Shown here: positions 16,168-25,577 of the stretch, piece after piece
How the letters are laid out: each line of letters opens with the position of its first letter
Numbering within the stretch: the stretch's first letter is position 1
Assembly: GCF_037154075.1 (NCBI RefSeq)
Contig: NZ_JBANRJ010000001.1
Span: 2,289,501-2,353,500 of the forward strand
DNA: 64,000 bases
From: Sphingobium aromaticiconvertens
Lineage (GTDB): Bacteria > Pseudomonadota > Alphaproteobacteria > Sphingomonadales > Sphingomonadaceae
Reading direction: 5' to 3'
Notes under the pieces: generated by a model
Told to the model about the DNA's origin: nothing
Databases searched by the model: none
Seen by the model: only the letters and a program-made list of their open reading frames with translations
Position numbers and translations under genes: made by a program

Positions 16168-17253
16168 TCACCGGGGCCGGTCGCGGATGTCGATCGTGAC
16201 TTCCGCGCTAAGGCCCGCGATCAACTGGCGCGGGGAGCGATCGTCGATGGCGATCCGCACGGGTACGCGCTGGGATACTTTGACCCAATTGCCATTGGCG
16301 TTCTGGGCGGGCAACACCGCAAATTCCGATCCGGTGCCCTGGCCTATGCTTTCCACATGGCCTTTGAGCGCCAACTCAGGATAGGCGTCGAAATGTACCG
16401 TGGCGGGTTGGCCGGGGCGAACATGATCGAGCTGCGTTTCCTTGAAATTGGCCTCCACCCAGCTACGCTCGCTGGCGACGACGCTGACGGCGGGCAGGCC
16501 CGTTATCATCATCTGCCCGACCTGAAGGCGGTTCGACTGGCTGATCCGGCCGGCTATGGGCGCGCGGACGGTGGCGCGCGACAGGTCCAGCGCGGCCTTT
16601 GACCGTTGCGCCTGTGCTGCCGCGACCGCCGGATTGACACCGGGCACCTGCGCGCCGGTCGTGAGCGCGGCCTGTGCCTTCTGCGCTTCGGCCCGTGCTT
16701 CGCTGACCCGCCAGATCGCGTTCTTGTACGTGTTGTCGGCCGCTTGCAGCTTCGCCTTGGTCGTAAAGCCGCGCGCCATCAATTCCTGTTGCCGGTCCAG
16801 TTCCGCCCTGGCGAAGCTGACGTCATTCTGCGCGCCCGCAATATCGACATCGCTGGTGCTAAGGTCGGTCCGCAATTCGGTCAACTTGACCTGCGCGGCG
16901 GCGACCTGCGCATTGGCCTGTTCCAGCGCGACACGATAGGGGTCGGGATCAATGCGAAACAGGATGTCGCCCGCCTTGACCTGCTGGTTCTCCCGCACGT
17001 TCACAGCGACGATTCGGCCGGCGACATCGCTGCTCACCGATACCACGTCCTGTTTCACATAAGCGTTATCGGTGCTGACGGAGCGTCCGCCGGTTATCCA
17101 GAACCACGCACCGACGGCGGCGATCAGCAGCGGCAACGACAGCAACAGCGCGATACGCCGGGGCGTGTAGCGCGACGGGGCGGGGGGCGCCTCTACCGGG
17201 TCCACCGGTATCGCCGTCCCGCTCTCCTTGATCGGGCGATCCGCTTCAGCCAA
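16168..17253 (-). CDS. emrA: HlyD/EmrA-family periplasmic adaptor subunit
   Basis: Membrane-fusion protein (361 aa) bridging EmrB to an outer-membrane channel. One N-terminal membrane helix (A-L-L-L-S-L-P-L-L-I-A-A-V) is followed by S-T-D-N-A-Y-V, typical of EmrA, then a biotinyl-lipoyl-like half, a long coiled-coil hairpin, and a closing R-A-P-I-A-G-R-I region. I place the start at TTG 17253 because AGGGAG lies 7 nt upstream; this TTG overlaps the marR stop codon, which implies coupling. An in-frame ATG at 17283 lacks an SD. Confidence 0.9.
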   Translation of the reverse strand: MAEADRPIKESGTAIPVDPVEAPPAPSRYTPRRIALLLSLPLLIAAVGAWFWITGGRSVSTDNAYVKQDVVSVSSDVAGRIVAVNVRENQQVKAGDILFRIDPDPYRVALEQANAQVAAAQVKLTELRTDLSTSDVDIAGAQNDVSFARAELDRQQELMARGFTTKAKLQAADNTYKNAIWRVSEARAEAQKAQAALTTGAQVPGVNPAVAAAQAQRSKAALDLSRATVRAPIAGRISQSNRLQVGQMMITGLPAVSVVASERSWVEANFKETQLDHVRPGQPATVHFDAYPELALKGHVESIGQGTGSEFAVLPAQNANGNWVKVSQRVPVRIAIDDRSPRQLIAGLSAEVTIDIRDRPR

Positions 17254-17698
17254 CCTGCTTCTCCCTTGTCTCGAACCGCGCATCGTCCAGCAGATTATCC
17301 CGCAAACGTCCCAGCAGCGCGGCCAACTGAGCCTGTTCTGCACCATCAAGCCCGATCGTCGCCGTGCCAATGACACTGTCGGCGATGGTCTCGGCCTGTG
17401 TGATCAGGGTCATGGCGTCGGGCGTCACGAATAATTGCCACGCGCGCCGGTCGCCCGGATCGCGGCGCCGTTCGATCAGCGTCGCCGCTTCCAGCCGGTC
17501 GACCATGCGACAGGTGGTAATCGGTTCCACATCCATCTGATCCGCCAACTGCCCCTGGTTGATACCGGGATCACGCCGCACGAGGAACAACACGCGCCAT
17601 TGCGGCCCGGTTATGCCGATATCGCGCGCCGCGCCGTCGAACCGCTTGCGCATCAGGCGGCTTACATCAGCAAGGCAGAAGGCGAGTGAGTCTGGCAT
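17246..17698 (-). CDS. MarR-family transcriptional regulator
   Basis: A 150-aa winged-helix regulator. The core I-T-G-P-Q-W-R-V-L-F-L-V...G-I-N-Q-G-Q-L-A-D-Q-M, the recognition helix M-D-V-E-P-I-T-T-C-R-M-V-D-R-L, and the wing E-R-R-R-D-P-G-D-R-R-A-W match MarR. It is first in an operon with emrA and emrB and very likely represses it until a ligand binds; this is inferred from the neighbours. ATGs at 17710 and 17719 are also in frame. The AT-rich stretch before it (about 17700-17740) is the probable promoter/operator, but I could not define a clean palindrome. Confidence 0.9.
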   Translation of the reverse strand: MPDSLAFCLADVSRLMRKRFDGAARDIGITGPQWRVLFLVRRDPGINQGQLADQMDVEPITTCRMVDRLEAATLIERRRDPGDRRAWQLFVTPDAMTLITQAETIADSVIGTATIGLDGAEQAQLAALLGRLRDNLLDDARFETREKQVG

Positions 17699-17817
17699 GA
17701 CGCTGCACATAATAAGCATAGTTATATTTGAAAAGACTTTTATCGGCCTTCTCGACAGGGGCGGCATTCGATCATATTCCGGCAACGAAGCCATCATCAG
17801 CCAGGAGTCAGGCAAGC

Positions 17818-18579
17818 GTGAGCGATTATCCGACCCAAAGCGTGAATATTGAGGGATGGGGCGGGCTTCCCATTGCCGTGCATATGATGGGCGAGGGCCG
17901 GGACGTTGTGCTGATCCACGGCTATTTCTCCAACGCTTTCACCAACTGGATTCGCTACGGCCATGCGGCGCAGATCGCTGCCCGCGGCTTTCGCGTGATC
18001 ATGCCGGACCTGCGCGGGCATGGGGACAGCGGCAAGCCGCATGACGCGGCATCCTATCCGCCCGACGCGCTGATGGCGGACGGGCTGGCCCTGATCGAGC
18101 AGCTTGGCCTGACCGACTATGACCTTGGCGGCTATTCGCTGGGTGCGCGGACGGTGGTTCGGATGCTGGCCAATGGCGTGACGCCGCGCCGCGTCATCCT
18201 GTCGGGCATGGGGCTGGAGGGGCTGTTGCACACGTCCGGCCGGGGCAGCTATTTCCGGCATGTCCTTACCAATCTCGGCTCATTCGAACGCGGCACATCC
18301 GAATGGATGACCGAAGCCTTCCTCAAGACGACCAAGGGGGACGCAGAAGCGCTGCTGCGGATACTCGACACGTTCGTCGATACATCGCGGGAGGCCATCG
18401 CCGCGATTGCCCCGCCGGTGCTGGTGGTGAGCGGGGAAGACGACGATGATAACGGATCGTCGCAGGCGGTCGCGGATCTCGTGGCTGATGGCCGCTTTGT
18501 CAGCATCCCCGGCAATCATATGAGCGCGGTGATGCGAAAGGAACTGGGAGAGGCCATCGCCGACTTCATTGCTGCTTGA
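17818..18579 (+). CDS. Alpha/beta-fold hydrolase
   Basis: A 253-aa cytoplasmic serine hydrolase. Oxyanion motif HGYFSN (about 34-39), D-L-R-G-H-G-D-S-G-K-P (64-73), nucleophile elbow GYSLGA (Ser107), a late Asp in V-V-S-G-E-D-D-D, and catalytic His in I-P-G-N-H-M. The start is GTG at 17818, supported by AGGAG about 10 nt upstream; the frame is open to 17728 without a better SD. It is divergent from marR. Substrate unknown; the pattern is closest to esterase or haloperoxidase-like enzymes. Confidence 0.85.
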   Translation: MSDYPTQSVNIEGWGGLPIAVHMMGEGRDVVLIHGYFSNAFTNWIRYGHAAQIAARGFRVIMPDLRGHGDSGKPHDAASYPPDALMADGLALIEQLGLTDYDLGGYSLGARTVVRMLANGVTPRRVILSGMGLEGLLHTSGRGSYFRHVLTNLGSFERGTSEWMTEAFLKTTKGDAEALLRILDTFVDTSREAIAAIAPPVLVVSGEDDDDNGSSQAVADLVADGRFVSIPGNHMSAVMRKELGEAIADFIAA

Positions 18580-18641
18580 CCGTGATTTAAGCGAGCGTCA
18601 CTCTTCGTTGCATAGATGTACAGCAAGGGGGGACGCATCCC

Positions 18642-20483
18642 ATGAAGATCGCTTGTTCAATCGCGGCGCTTGCCGCTGCGCTGGTCGCAACGCCCGTGGC
18701 CGCTCAGCAGGCCAAGCCCGTTTCCGGGCCTGCTTCCGGGCCTGCTCCGACAGCCGCCCAGGCAGAGGCTTTTCTTGGCGAGGCTGAGAAGGCGTTGTTC
18801 GACTTTTCCCTGATCAACGGCCGTGCGCAGTGGATCAATTCCACCTATATCACCGATGACAGCGACGCGCTGGCTGCCTATTTCGGGGCGATCAGCACGA
18901 CGATGTCGGTCGATTATGCCCTTAAGGCGGCGAAATATGCGACAGCGCCCGGCCTGTCGGTTGAAACGACGCGGCGTCTGAACATGCTGCGCGGCGCATT
19001 GACCCTGCCCGCGCCGACGACGGCGGGTGCGGCGACGCAATTGAATGACCTCGCGACCCGGCTCCAGTCCGCTTATGGCAAGGGCAAGGGCACGTTGAAG
19101 GGCCAGCCGATCAACGGCAGCGATATCGAGGCCGAGATGGGGAGTAACCGCGACCCGCAGTTGCTCAAGGAAATGTGGGTCAGTTGGCACGACAATGTCG
19201 GCGCGCCGATGCGGGGTGATTATACCAGGCTGGTGGGAATCGCGAATGCCGGGGCGAAGGAGCTGGGCTATGCCGATACAGGCGCCATGTGGCGGTCGAA
19301 ATATGACATGCCCGCCGACGATTTCGCCAAGCTGACCGACACATTATGGGCGGAGGTCAAGCCGCTCTATGACGAACTCCATTGCTACACGCGCGGTAAG
19401 CTGAACGAGAAATATGGCGACGCCGTGCAGCCTGCCAGCGGTCCGATCCGCGCCGACCTGCTGGGCAATATGTGGGCGCAGGAGTGGGGCAATATCTATG
19501 ATGTCGTCGCACCCAGCGGGGCGGGCGACATTGGCTACGACATTGGTGCATTGCTGACGGCCAAGGGCTATGACCCCACAAAGATGGTGAAGGCGGGCGA
19601 GGGCTTTTACAGTTCGCTCGGTTTCGCACCGTTGCCCGCCAGCTTCTGGGAACGCTCGCAGATCGTAAAGCCCCGCGATCGGGAGGTTATCTGTCATGCC
19701 TCGGCCTGGGACATGGACAATAAGAACGACATCCGCATCAAGATGTGCACGAAGGTCAACAGCGACGATTTCGTGACCATTCACCATGAACTTGGCCATA
19801 ATTATTATCAGCGCGCCTATCAGAACCACGCTGCCCTCTATCTGGATGGCGCCAATGACGGGTTCCATGAAGCGATCGGCGATTTCGTCGCTTTGTCGAT
19901 CACGCCCGATTATCTGGTGAAGATCGGTCTGCTCGATCCCGCCAGCGTGCCGGGCGCGGACAAGGATATCGGCCTGCTGCTCCGAAAGGCGATGGACAAG
20001 GTCGCTTTCCTGCCCTTTGGCCTGCTGGTCGATAAATGGCGCTGGGGCGTGTTCGACGGGACGATCCCGGCGACGGGCTATGAGAAGGCCTGGAACGACC
20101 TGCGCCAGCAATATCAGGGCATCGTGCCACCGGTCCCGCGCGATGAGAGCAAGTTCGATCCAGGCGGCAAATATCATATTCCGGGCAACACGCCCTATAC
20201 CCGCTACTTCCTCGCCGGGTTGCTCCAGTTCCAGTTCTATGAGGCTGCGTGCAGGCAGGCCGGGTGGAAAGGGCCGCTCCACCGCTGCTCCTTCTATGGC
20301 GACAGGAAAGTGGGCGCGAAGCTGAACGCCATGCTGGAGATGGGCGCATCGAAGCCGTGGCCGGACGCGCTGCAGGCCTTTACCGGCAGCCGTGAAATAT
20401 CGGGCAAGGCGATGACGGCCTATTTCGCGCCACTATCCAAGTGGCTGAAAGAACAAAATAAGGGGAAACAGTGCGGCTGGTAA
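18642..20483 (+). CDS. M2-family zinc dipeptidyl carboxypeptidase (ACE homologue)
   Basis: Secreted or periplasmic peptidyl-dipeptidase that removes C-terminal dipeptides; the family includes angiotensin-converting enzyme. It is 613 aa with a signal peptide (M-K-I-A-C-S-I-A-A-L...V-A-A-Q-Q). Zinc site H382-E-L-G-H386 with the third ligand Glu410 in F-H-E-A-I-G-D, and C-terminal N-T-P-Y-T-R-Y-F-L-A of the ACE substrate/chloride region. Length agrees with single-domain bacterial ACE homologues. It follows the hydrolase by 62 bp and may be independent. Confidence 0.95.
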   Translation: MKIACSIAALAAALVATPVAAQQAKPVSGPASGPAPTAAQAEAFLGEAEKALFDFSLINGRAQWINSTYITDDSDALAAYFGAISTTMSVDYALKAAKYATAPGLSVETTRRLNMLRGALTLPAPTTAGAATQLNDLATRLQSAYGKGKGTLKGQPINGSDIEAEMGSNRDPQLLKEMWVSWHDNVGAPMRGDYTRLVGIANAGAKELGYADTGAMWRSKYDMPADDFAKLTDTLWAEVKPLYDELHCYTRGKLNEKYGDAVQPASGPIRADLLGNMWAQEWGNIYDVVAPSGAGDIGYDIGALLTAKGYDPTKMVKAGEGFYSSLGFAPLPASFWERSQIVKPRDREVICHASAWDMDNKNDIRIKMCTKVNSDDFVTIHHELGHNYYQRAYQNHAALYLDGANDGFHEAIGDFVALSITPDYLVKIGLLDPASVPGADKDIGLLLRKAMDKVAFLPFGLLVDKWRWGVFDGTIPATGYEKAWNDLRQQYQGIVPPVPRDESKFDPGGKYHIPGNTPYTRYFLAGLLQFQFYEAACRQAGWKGPLHRCSFYGDRKVGAKLNAMLEMGASKPWPDALQAFTGSREISGKAMTAYFAPLSKWLKEQNKGKQCGW

Positions 20484-20513
20484 TGATGATGCAGGCCCGC
20501 TAGGCTCCTGGTC

Positions 20514-21662
20514 ATGAGCGTTGCATCCGTTGTCTTGTCCCTTTTGTTCGGCACCAGTGTGATTATGACGATCGCGATGGGGGTCGCATGGCTGCATTTC
20601 GGTCGGCAAAAGCATGTGCTGACCTGGACGGCAGCGTATGCGGTCTCGATTGTCCAGTGGCTGGCCAATGCTGGCGGCTTTTTCCTGCACAGTTGGCCCT
20701 TGTACATGGTGACCGGCGTTGGGCTGGTGGTGAGCGCATCGCTGTTGGCGGTAGGCATACGCCAGCGGTCGGGCCGTCCTGTCCCGGTCGCCTTGCTGGG
20801 CATTCCTGCGGGAATCGCGATCGTGGCGACGGCGATCGCTCTCTCGCCCATGGGCAGCCAGGCGATGCAGGGGATGATCATCCCCGTCTATGTCGGCGTG
20901 TTGATTTTGATCAGCGCCGTGTCGCTTTGGCCGCGAAAGCGACCCTTTACAGCGCCGGAACTGGGCTTTTTCGCGATATTGATACTATATGCCATCTGTC
21001 AGGGTGCCTTGGCTGCGTCGGCGGCGCTGATCCGGGGGCCGGAAGAGGGCAAGGAACTGTATCGCGCCATATTGGGCCTGTTCATGCCCACCATCTATGT
21101 CGGTACGGGCGTTTCGGCGGTGCTGGTCGTCGCGGGCGACCTGGCTGAAAAGCTGCGGCGACAGGTCAGCCATGATCCGCTGACCGGCATTCTCAACCGG
21201 CGGGGCCTTGAGGATGCGACCATGCGCGCCATCGCCAACGCGCATCGGCACAAGCGCGCCCTGTCCATAGTCGTTTGCGACCTTGATGGGTTCAAGGCGC
21301 TGAATGACACCCATGGCCATATCGCTGGTGACGATGCGTTGCGCGCCTTTGCCTACTTGCTGATCGCGGCCATGCGACGCGGCGATGTGGTCGGTCGCAT
21401 GGGCGGCGATGAGTTTGGCGTACTCCTGGTCGACACCACGGCAGACGCTGCCGCCGAAGTGATGGAGCGGGTGCGGAGTGAAACCCAGTGCCTTACGCTT
21501 GACCGGTCACCGGGCCTGCAACTCCGCGCGAGTTTCGGCATCGCCCAGATCGAGGCTGCGGATGTCAGCCTGAACGATCTTGTAGCCCGAGCCGACGCAG
21601 CGCTCTATGCCGCCAAAAATGCCGGCAGGGATCGCATCAATGTGTGGCGCCAGGCGGCCTAA
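20514..21662 (+). CDS. Membrane-anchored diguanylate cyclase (GGDEF)
   Basis: A 382-aa protein: about six hydrophobic segments (residues 1-200) as an uncharacterised membrane sensor, then a GGDEF domain (about 215-380). The active site GGDEF is intact at 297-301, with an R-x-x-D inhibitory site (R-R-G-D) five residues before it, so it should make cyclic di-GMP and be product-inhibited. D-P-L-T-G-I-L-N-R-R-G is the domain's usual entry motif. No EAL domain. The signal sensed is unknown. Confidence 0.93.
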   Translation: MSVASVVLSLLFGTSVIMTIAMGVAWLHFGRQKHVLTWTAAYAVSIVQWLANAGGFFLHSWPLYMVTGVGLVVSASLLAVGIRQRSGRPVPVALLGIPAGIAIVATAIALSPMGSQAMQGMIIPVYVGVLILISAVSLWPRKRPFTAPELGFFAILILYAICQGALAASAALIRGPEEGKELYRAILGLFMPTIYVGTGVSAVLVVAGDLAEKLRRQVSHDPLTGILNRRGLEDATMRAIANAHRHKRALSIVVCDLDGFKALNDTHGHIAGDDALRAFAYLLIAAMRRGDVVGRMGGDEFGVLLVDTTADAAAEVMERVRSETQCLTLDRSPGLQLRASFGIAQIEAADVSLNDLVARADAALYAAKNAGRDRINVWRQAA

Positions 21663-21695
21663 GCCGCCAATAAACCAGTACCAAGGGCCTGAACT

Positions 21696-23150
21696 CTATC
21701 GAAAGGGTGGCTCGTTGAAGGCGCGCAGTTTGCGGCTGTGCAGCTTTGCCCCTTCTTTCCGCAGCAGTTCGCATGTCTCCAGCCCCACGCGCAGATGGCC
21801 CGCAATCGCCTCTTCGTAAAAGCGGTTGGCCTGCCCCGGCAGCTTCAGTTCGCCATGGATCGGCTTGTCCGACACGCACAGCAATGTGCCATAGGGGACG
21901 CGGAAACGATAACCCTGCGCTGCGATCGTCGCGCTTTCCATGTCGATGCCGACCGCGCGCGACAGGCTGAAACGCAGGGCCGATTTTGAATAGCGCAATT
22001 CCCAGTTGCGATCGTCGGTCGTGACCACCGTGCCCGTCCGCAGACGGCGCTTGAAATCCTCCGGGTCGCCGCTGCCCAGCACATGCTCGGCCGCCTGCGC
22101 CATCGCCACCTGCACCTCTGCAATGGCCGGGACGGGGATTTCGGGCGGCAGCATCTCGTCCAGCACATGGTCGTCGCGCAGATAGGCGTGGGCCAGCACA
22201 TAGTCGCCGATCCGCTGGCTGGGGCGCAGGCCGCCGCAATGGCCGATCATCAGCCACGCTTCCGGGCGGACCACCGCCAGATGGTCGCAGATCGTCTTTG
22301 CGTTTGACGGGCCGACGCCGATATTGACCAGCGTGATGCCGCTGCGGTCCGGTGCGATCAGGTGATAGGCGGGCATCTGATGCCGCCGCCATGCACTGTC
22401 GGCGACCATCCGGGCCGGGTCGGCGGTTTCGGGCGTGACAAAGACGCCGCCCGCACCGGACAGGGCGGTGTAGCGCGTTCCCTCCTGCTTCAACTGATCG
22501 CAGGCCCAGGTCACGAACTCATCGACATAGCGATGATAGTTGGTGAACAGGATGTATCGCTGCACATGCTCGGCGGGGGTGCCGGTATAATGTTTCAGCC
22601 GGGCGAGCGAGAAGTCGGTCCGCAGCCCGTCGAACAGTGCCAGCGGCCGGTCGCCCTCGGCGTCGGGCATGAACAGTCCGTCGGCGATTTCATCCCCGAT
22701 TTCCGCCAGTTCGGTCGCGGGGAAATGGCGCGCCAGTTCGGTCGGCGGAATGCCTTCCAGCGCGCTCATGTCCAGCCCGTCCAGCACATAGGGAAAGGGG
22801 ATCTGCTGATCGCTAAGGCCCGTTTCCACCTCAACACCATAGTCGCGGACGAGCAGGTCGATCTGTTCGGCCAGATAGTCCGCAAACATGGCAGGGCGCG
22901 TAACGGTGGTCACATAACGGCCCGGACGCGACAGGCGGGCAAAGGATCGCCCCGATGGCGGGGCGTCGGCCTCACCGCGATGGGTAATGCGTAGCTCAGG
23001 GTAGCAGAAGCGGCGATCGGCCCGTGCGTCCGCCCCCGGCACGCTGCCGTCGCGGGCATAGGCGCGCATCGCGTCGCGCAGGCTTTCGATACTGGTCTGG
23101 TAGATATCGTCCAGTTGGGCGACGGTAACGGTGCCAATGCTTTTGTTCAT
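21696..23150 (-). CDS. amn: AMP nucleosidase
   Basis: Cytoplasmic enzyme (484 aa) that splits AMP into adenine and ribose 5-phosphate, controlling adenylate pools. An N-terminal AMN-specific regulatory part (about 1-180) is followed by a phosphorylase-like catalytic domain with N-I-G-V-G-P-S-N-A-K-T, M-I-G-H-C-G-G-L-R, D-Y-V-L-A-H-A-Y-L-R-D-D-H and G-I-D-M-E-S-A-T. The ATG at 23150 has AAAGGGA just upstream; the frame is open further up with no better start. Convergent with the GGDEF gene and divergent from the deacetylase-like gene. Confidence 0.95.
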   Translation of the reverse strand: MNKSIGTVTVAQLDDIYQTSIESLRDAMRAYARDGSVPGADARADRRFCYPELRITHRGEADAPPSGRSFARLSRPGRYVTTVTRPAMFADYLAEQIDLLVRDYGVEVETGLSDQQIPFPYVLDGLDMSALEGIPPTELARHFPATELAEIGDEIADGLFMPDAEGDRPLALFDGLRTDFSLARLKHYTGTPAEHVQRYILFTNYHRYVDEFVTWACDQLKQEGTRYTALSGAGGVFVTPETADPARMVADSAWRRHQMPAYHLIAPDRSGITLVNIGVGPSNAKTICDHLAVVRPEAWLMIGHCGGLRPSQRIGDYVLAHAYLRDDHVLDEMLPPEIPVPAIAEVQVAMAQAAEHVLGSGDPEDFKRRLRTGTVVTTDDRNWELRYSKSALRFSLSRAVGIDMESATIAAQGYRFRVPYGTLLCVSDKPIHGELKLPGQANRFYEEAIAGHLRVGLETCELLRKEGAKLHSRKLRAFNEPPFR

Positions 23151-23280
23151 GTCCCTTTGGTAGCGCGATTGCGTGACAAGCGAAAGATGGCCAGCCCAGA
23201 CAGCAAGAATGACGGATTGGAAAGGTTCGGAAACAAAAGCACAACCAATGTTTAAAGCCCCAAAGGCTAGGCAGAGCGCC

Positions 23281-24384
23281 ATGCTGCGCTTCTACCTCAC
23301 CATAGATACCGAATTGTCGGCGGAACATTTCCGCCGCCACGGTCGTGCGGGCATTGAGGATGGTTTCGCGCGCGGCATCATGGGGCGAACGGCGACGGGC
23401 GACTTCGGTATCGTTCACCAGATGGCGGTGCTGGACGATCATGGGCTGAAGGGGTGTTTCTTCGTCGATCCGATGCCCGCTTTGGTTTGCGGCGTGGATG
23501 TCATCAGGCGGATCGTCGATCCTATATTGACGCGTGGCCATGACGTGCAGTTGCATGCACATAGCGAATGGCTGGCCTTTGCCGATCCGGCGCAGTCACC
23601 AACGGGCGGACGGACCGGGCGCAACATGCGCGACTTTTCGCTGGTGGACCAATGCGCCATATTGGCGTTCGGGACTGAAACGCTGGTAGAGGCGGGGGCG
23701 CCAGCCCCCGTCGCCTTTCGCGCGGGCAATTATGGCGCCAATGACGACACGCTGCGCGCGCTGGCGGTGCTTGGCATTCCCTATGACAGCAGTTTTCCGC
23801 CCGGAATCGCCCGGTCCGATTGCAGGATCGACCTGCCGCGCGAGACTATCGCGCCGGTGCGGCGTCTGGGCGTGATCGAAGTCCCGATCGCGGCGATCGG
23901 CGCGGCGCGGGGCGGGCTGCGGCACGGGCAGGTGACGGCGATTTCCGCGTGGGAGTTGCAGGCCGCTCTGGACCATGGCGTGGCGCAGGGGCGGTCGGGC
24001 CTGACGCTGGTTTCGCACAGTTTCGAACTGCTGTGCCGGCGGCGCTTGCGGGAAAACCGGGTCGTCGCGGCACGGTTCGAGCGGATGTGCGCTACCGTCG
24101 CTGCCCATGAAGGGGTGGCGTCGGGCACCTATGCCGATCATCCGCCTGCCGATCCACTGGGCAGTGACGGGCGCGGCGGCGTGGTGTCGCATGACCCGGT
24201 TCGGACCATGTTCCGGCTGGGCGAGCAGTTTGCGACCAACCAGCTTTATGGAGAAAATTCGCGTCCGATCGCCCCCGGCGCGGGGCTGGCGGCAAGGGCG
24301 CACGATCTGGCTGCGGTGCGCGACCAGTTGCTGGCGAACCTGCCTCTGCAACATCTGGCGCTGGATCTGGTCTCAGCCCTTTGA
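23281..24384 (+). CDS. Polysaccharide deacetylase-like (NodB-type) protein
   Basis: A 367-aa protein beginning M-L-R-F-Y-L-T-I-D-T-E, which resembles the T-F/I-D-D/T metal motif of NodB-type deacetylases. It is followed by H-D-V-Q-L-H-A-H-S-E-W (the H-x-H zinc motif), F-R-A-G-N-Y-G-A-N and L-V-S-H-S-F-E-L. These suggest a metal-dependent deacetylase acting on cell-surface sugar, but the second Asp of the first motif is replaced and no signal peptide is seen. An alternative ATG lies about 33 bp upstream in frame. Substrate unknown. Confidence 0.72.
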   Translation: MLRFYLTIDTELSAEHFRRHGRAGIEDGFARGIMGRTATGDFGIVHQMAVLDDHGLKGCFFVDPMPALVCGVDVIRRIVDPILTRGHDVQLHAHSEWLAFADPAQSPTGGRTGRNMRDFSLVDQCAILAFGTETLVEAGAPAPVAFRAGNYGANDDTLRALAVLGIPYDSSFPPGIARSDCRIDLPRETIAPVRRLGVIEVPIAAIGAARGGLRHGQVTAISAWELQAALDHGVAQGRSGLTLVSHSFELLCRRRLRENRVVAARFERMCATVAAHEGVASGTYADHPPADPLGSDGRGGVVSHDPVRTMFRLGEQFATNQLYGENSRPIAPGAGLAARAHDLAAVRDQLLANLPLQHLALDLVSAL

Positions 24385-24510
24385 TCGCTGCTGTCTGCGT
24401 CAGGCACGCGCGACCTTAACCCAATATAACATGGTGGTTCAGGAAACCGCCAAACTCTGGCTGCCATACCGATCCCACGATCAAGGATATGGATCGAGAG
24501 GAGACCCGAT

Positions 24511-24852
24511 ATGATGATTCGCAAGTCCATCCTGACAATGGCGCTGGCCGCCGCCACGATCACGGCCGTCATCCCGGCAACCGCCACCGCGCGTGATGGC
24601 GGTCCGCGCTGGAGCCGCTACGATAACGACAGGGGCTATTCGGATCGTCGCGGCTATCGTGGCCATCGCGATGATCGCGGCTATCGCTGCCGCAAGTCCG
24701 GGGGAACGACCGGTCTGCTGCTCGGCGGCGTGGCTGGTGCCCTTCTGGGCCGGGCGGTTGATACCCGTGGCGACCGTGCCCCCGGTACGATTATCGGTGC
24801 GGGCGCCGGTGCGCTTGCGGGTCGTGCCATCGACCGCAATTCGAAATGCTGA
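24511..24852 (+). CDS. Glycine-zipper 2TM-domain secreted protein
   Basis: A 113-aa protein with a signal peptide (M-M-I-R-K-S-I-L-T-M-A-L-A...A-T-A-R). A basic Arg/Tyr/Asp-rich stretch (R-G-Y-R-G-H-R-D-D-R-G-Y) is followed by a glycine zipper (G-L-L-L-G-G-V-A-G-A-L-L-G and G-A-G-A-G-A-L-A-G-R), typical of Rick_17kDa/SlyB-like surface proteins, but without a lipobox Cys. GAGGAG lies about 7 nt before the ATG. Likely envelope-associated; precise role unknown. A strong terminator follows. Confidence 0.82.
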   Translation: MMIRKSILTMALAAATITAVIPATATARDGGPRWSRYDNDRGYSDRRGYRGHRDDRGYRCRKSGGTTGLLLGGVAGALLGRAVDTRGDRAPGTIIGAGAGALAGRAIDRNSKC

Positions 24853-24859
24853 CAGGTCA

Positions 24860-24890
24860 GGCGGGCCGCACCGTGATGGTGCGGCCCGCC
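24860..24890. terminator. Strong shared terminator between convergent genes
   Basis: A 13-bp perfect stem (GGCGGGCCGCACC / GGTGCGGCCCGCC) with loop GTGAT is followed by TTGCTTT on the plus strand. It ends the glycine-zipper gene and may also stop the peroxiredoxin transcript from the other side, though the left flank is T-poor on the minus strand. Confidence 0.85.
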
Positions 24891-24903
24891 TTGCTTTACT
24901 GGT

Positions 24904-25386
24904 TCAAAGCTGGCCCAGCATATAGTCGGCGGACGATAGCTTGAAATCGCCCGGCGCCTCGACATTCAGTTCCTGAACGACGCCATCCTTGACCAGCATG
25001 GAAAAACGCTGGCCGCGCTGGCCCATGCCGAACTTGCTGCCGTCCATTTCCAGGCCCAGCGCCTTGACGAAATCGCCATTGCCGTCGGCCAGCATGGTCA
25101 CGCTGTCCTGCGCCCCGGCGGACTTGCCCCATGCACCCATGACGAAGGCGTCGTTGACGGCCGTGCAGGCGATTTCGTCCACGCCCTTGGCCTTCAGCGC
25201 ACTCGCCTTGTCGACATAACCCGGCAGATGCTTGGCGGAGCAGGTGGGGGTGAAGGCGCCCGGCACGGAAAAGAGCGCAACGGTCTTGCCGGCGAAATAA
25301 TCCTGGCTTTGCACTTGTTCCGGCCCGTTTTCGGTCATCTTGGTGAAGGTCGTTGCGGGAAGGGTGTCGCCCTTGGCAATGGTCAT
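24904..25386 (-). CDS. Peroxiredoxin, Prx5-like (AhpC/TSA superfamily)
   Basis: A 160-aa thiol peroxidase that reduces H2O2 and organic hydroperoxides. The active-site motif is V-P-G-A-F-T-P-T-C-S, with the peroxidatic Cys in P-T-x-x-C-S form, and the Prx5 features H-L-P-G-Y and M-G-Q-R-G-Q-R-F-S are present. The ATG at 25386 has a perfect AGGAGG 7 nt upstream, so the longer ORF start at 25404 is rejected. Likely reductant is glutaredoxin/GSH or thioredoxin; trxA (38782) and gor (51909) lie elsewhere in the window. Confidence 0.94.
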   Translation of the reverse strand: MTIAKGDTLPATTFTKMTENGPEQVQSQDYFAGKTVALFSVPGAFTPTCSAKHLPGYVDKASALKAKGVDEIACTAVNDAFVMGAWGKSAGAQDSVTMLADGNGDFVKALGLEMDGSKFGMGQRGQRFSMLVKDGVVQELNVEAPGDFKLSSADYMLGQL

Positions 25387-25577
25387 GCTGTCGCCTCCTA
25401 TCAATCTGTAAGCGACTTATGCCGCCGCTGGCCAAGTCGGCGCTTTGCCGGCCTGTTTCAAGGGCGGATCTGCAATTTCCCCCAGACGCTCCGATCGCCG
25501 CTCCGATCGACGCTCCGCCCGATGCACGCGGCAGGCAGGCGTTGCCCGGCACGGGCAATGGATGTAGCCTGCATGGC

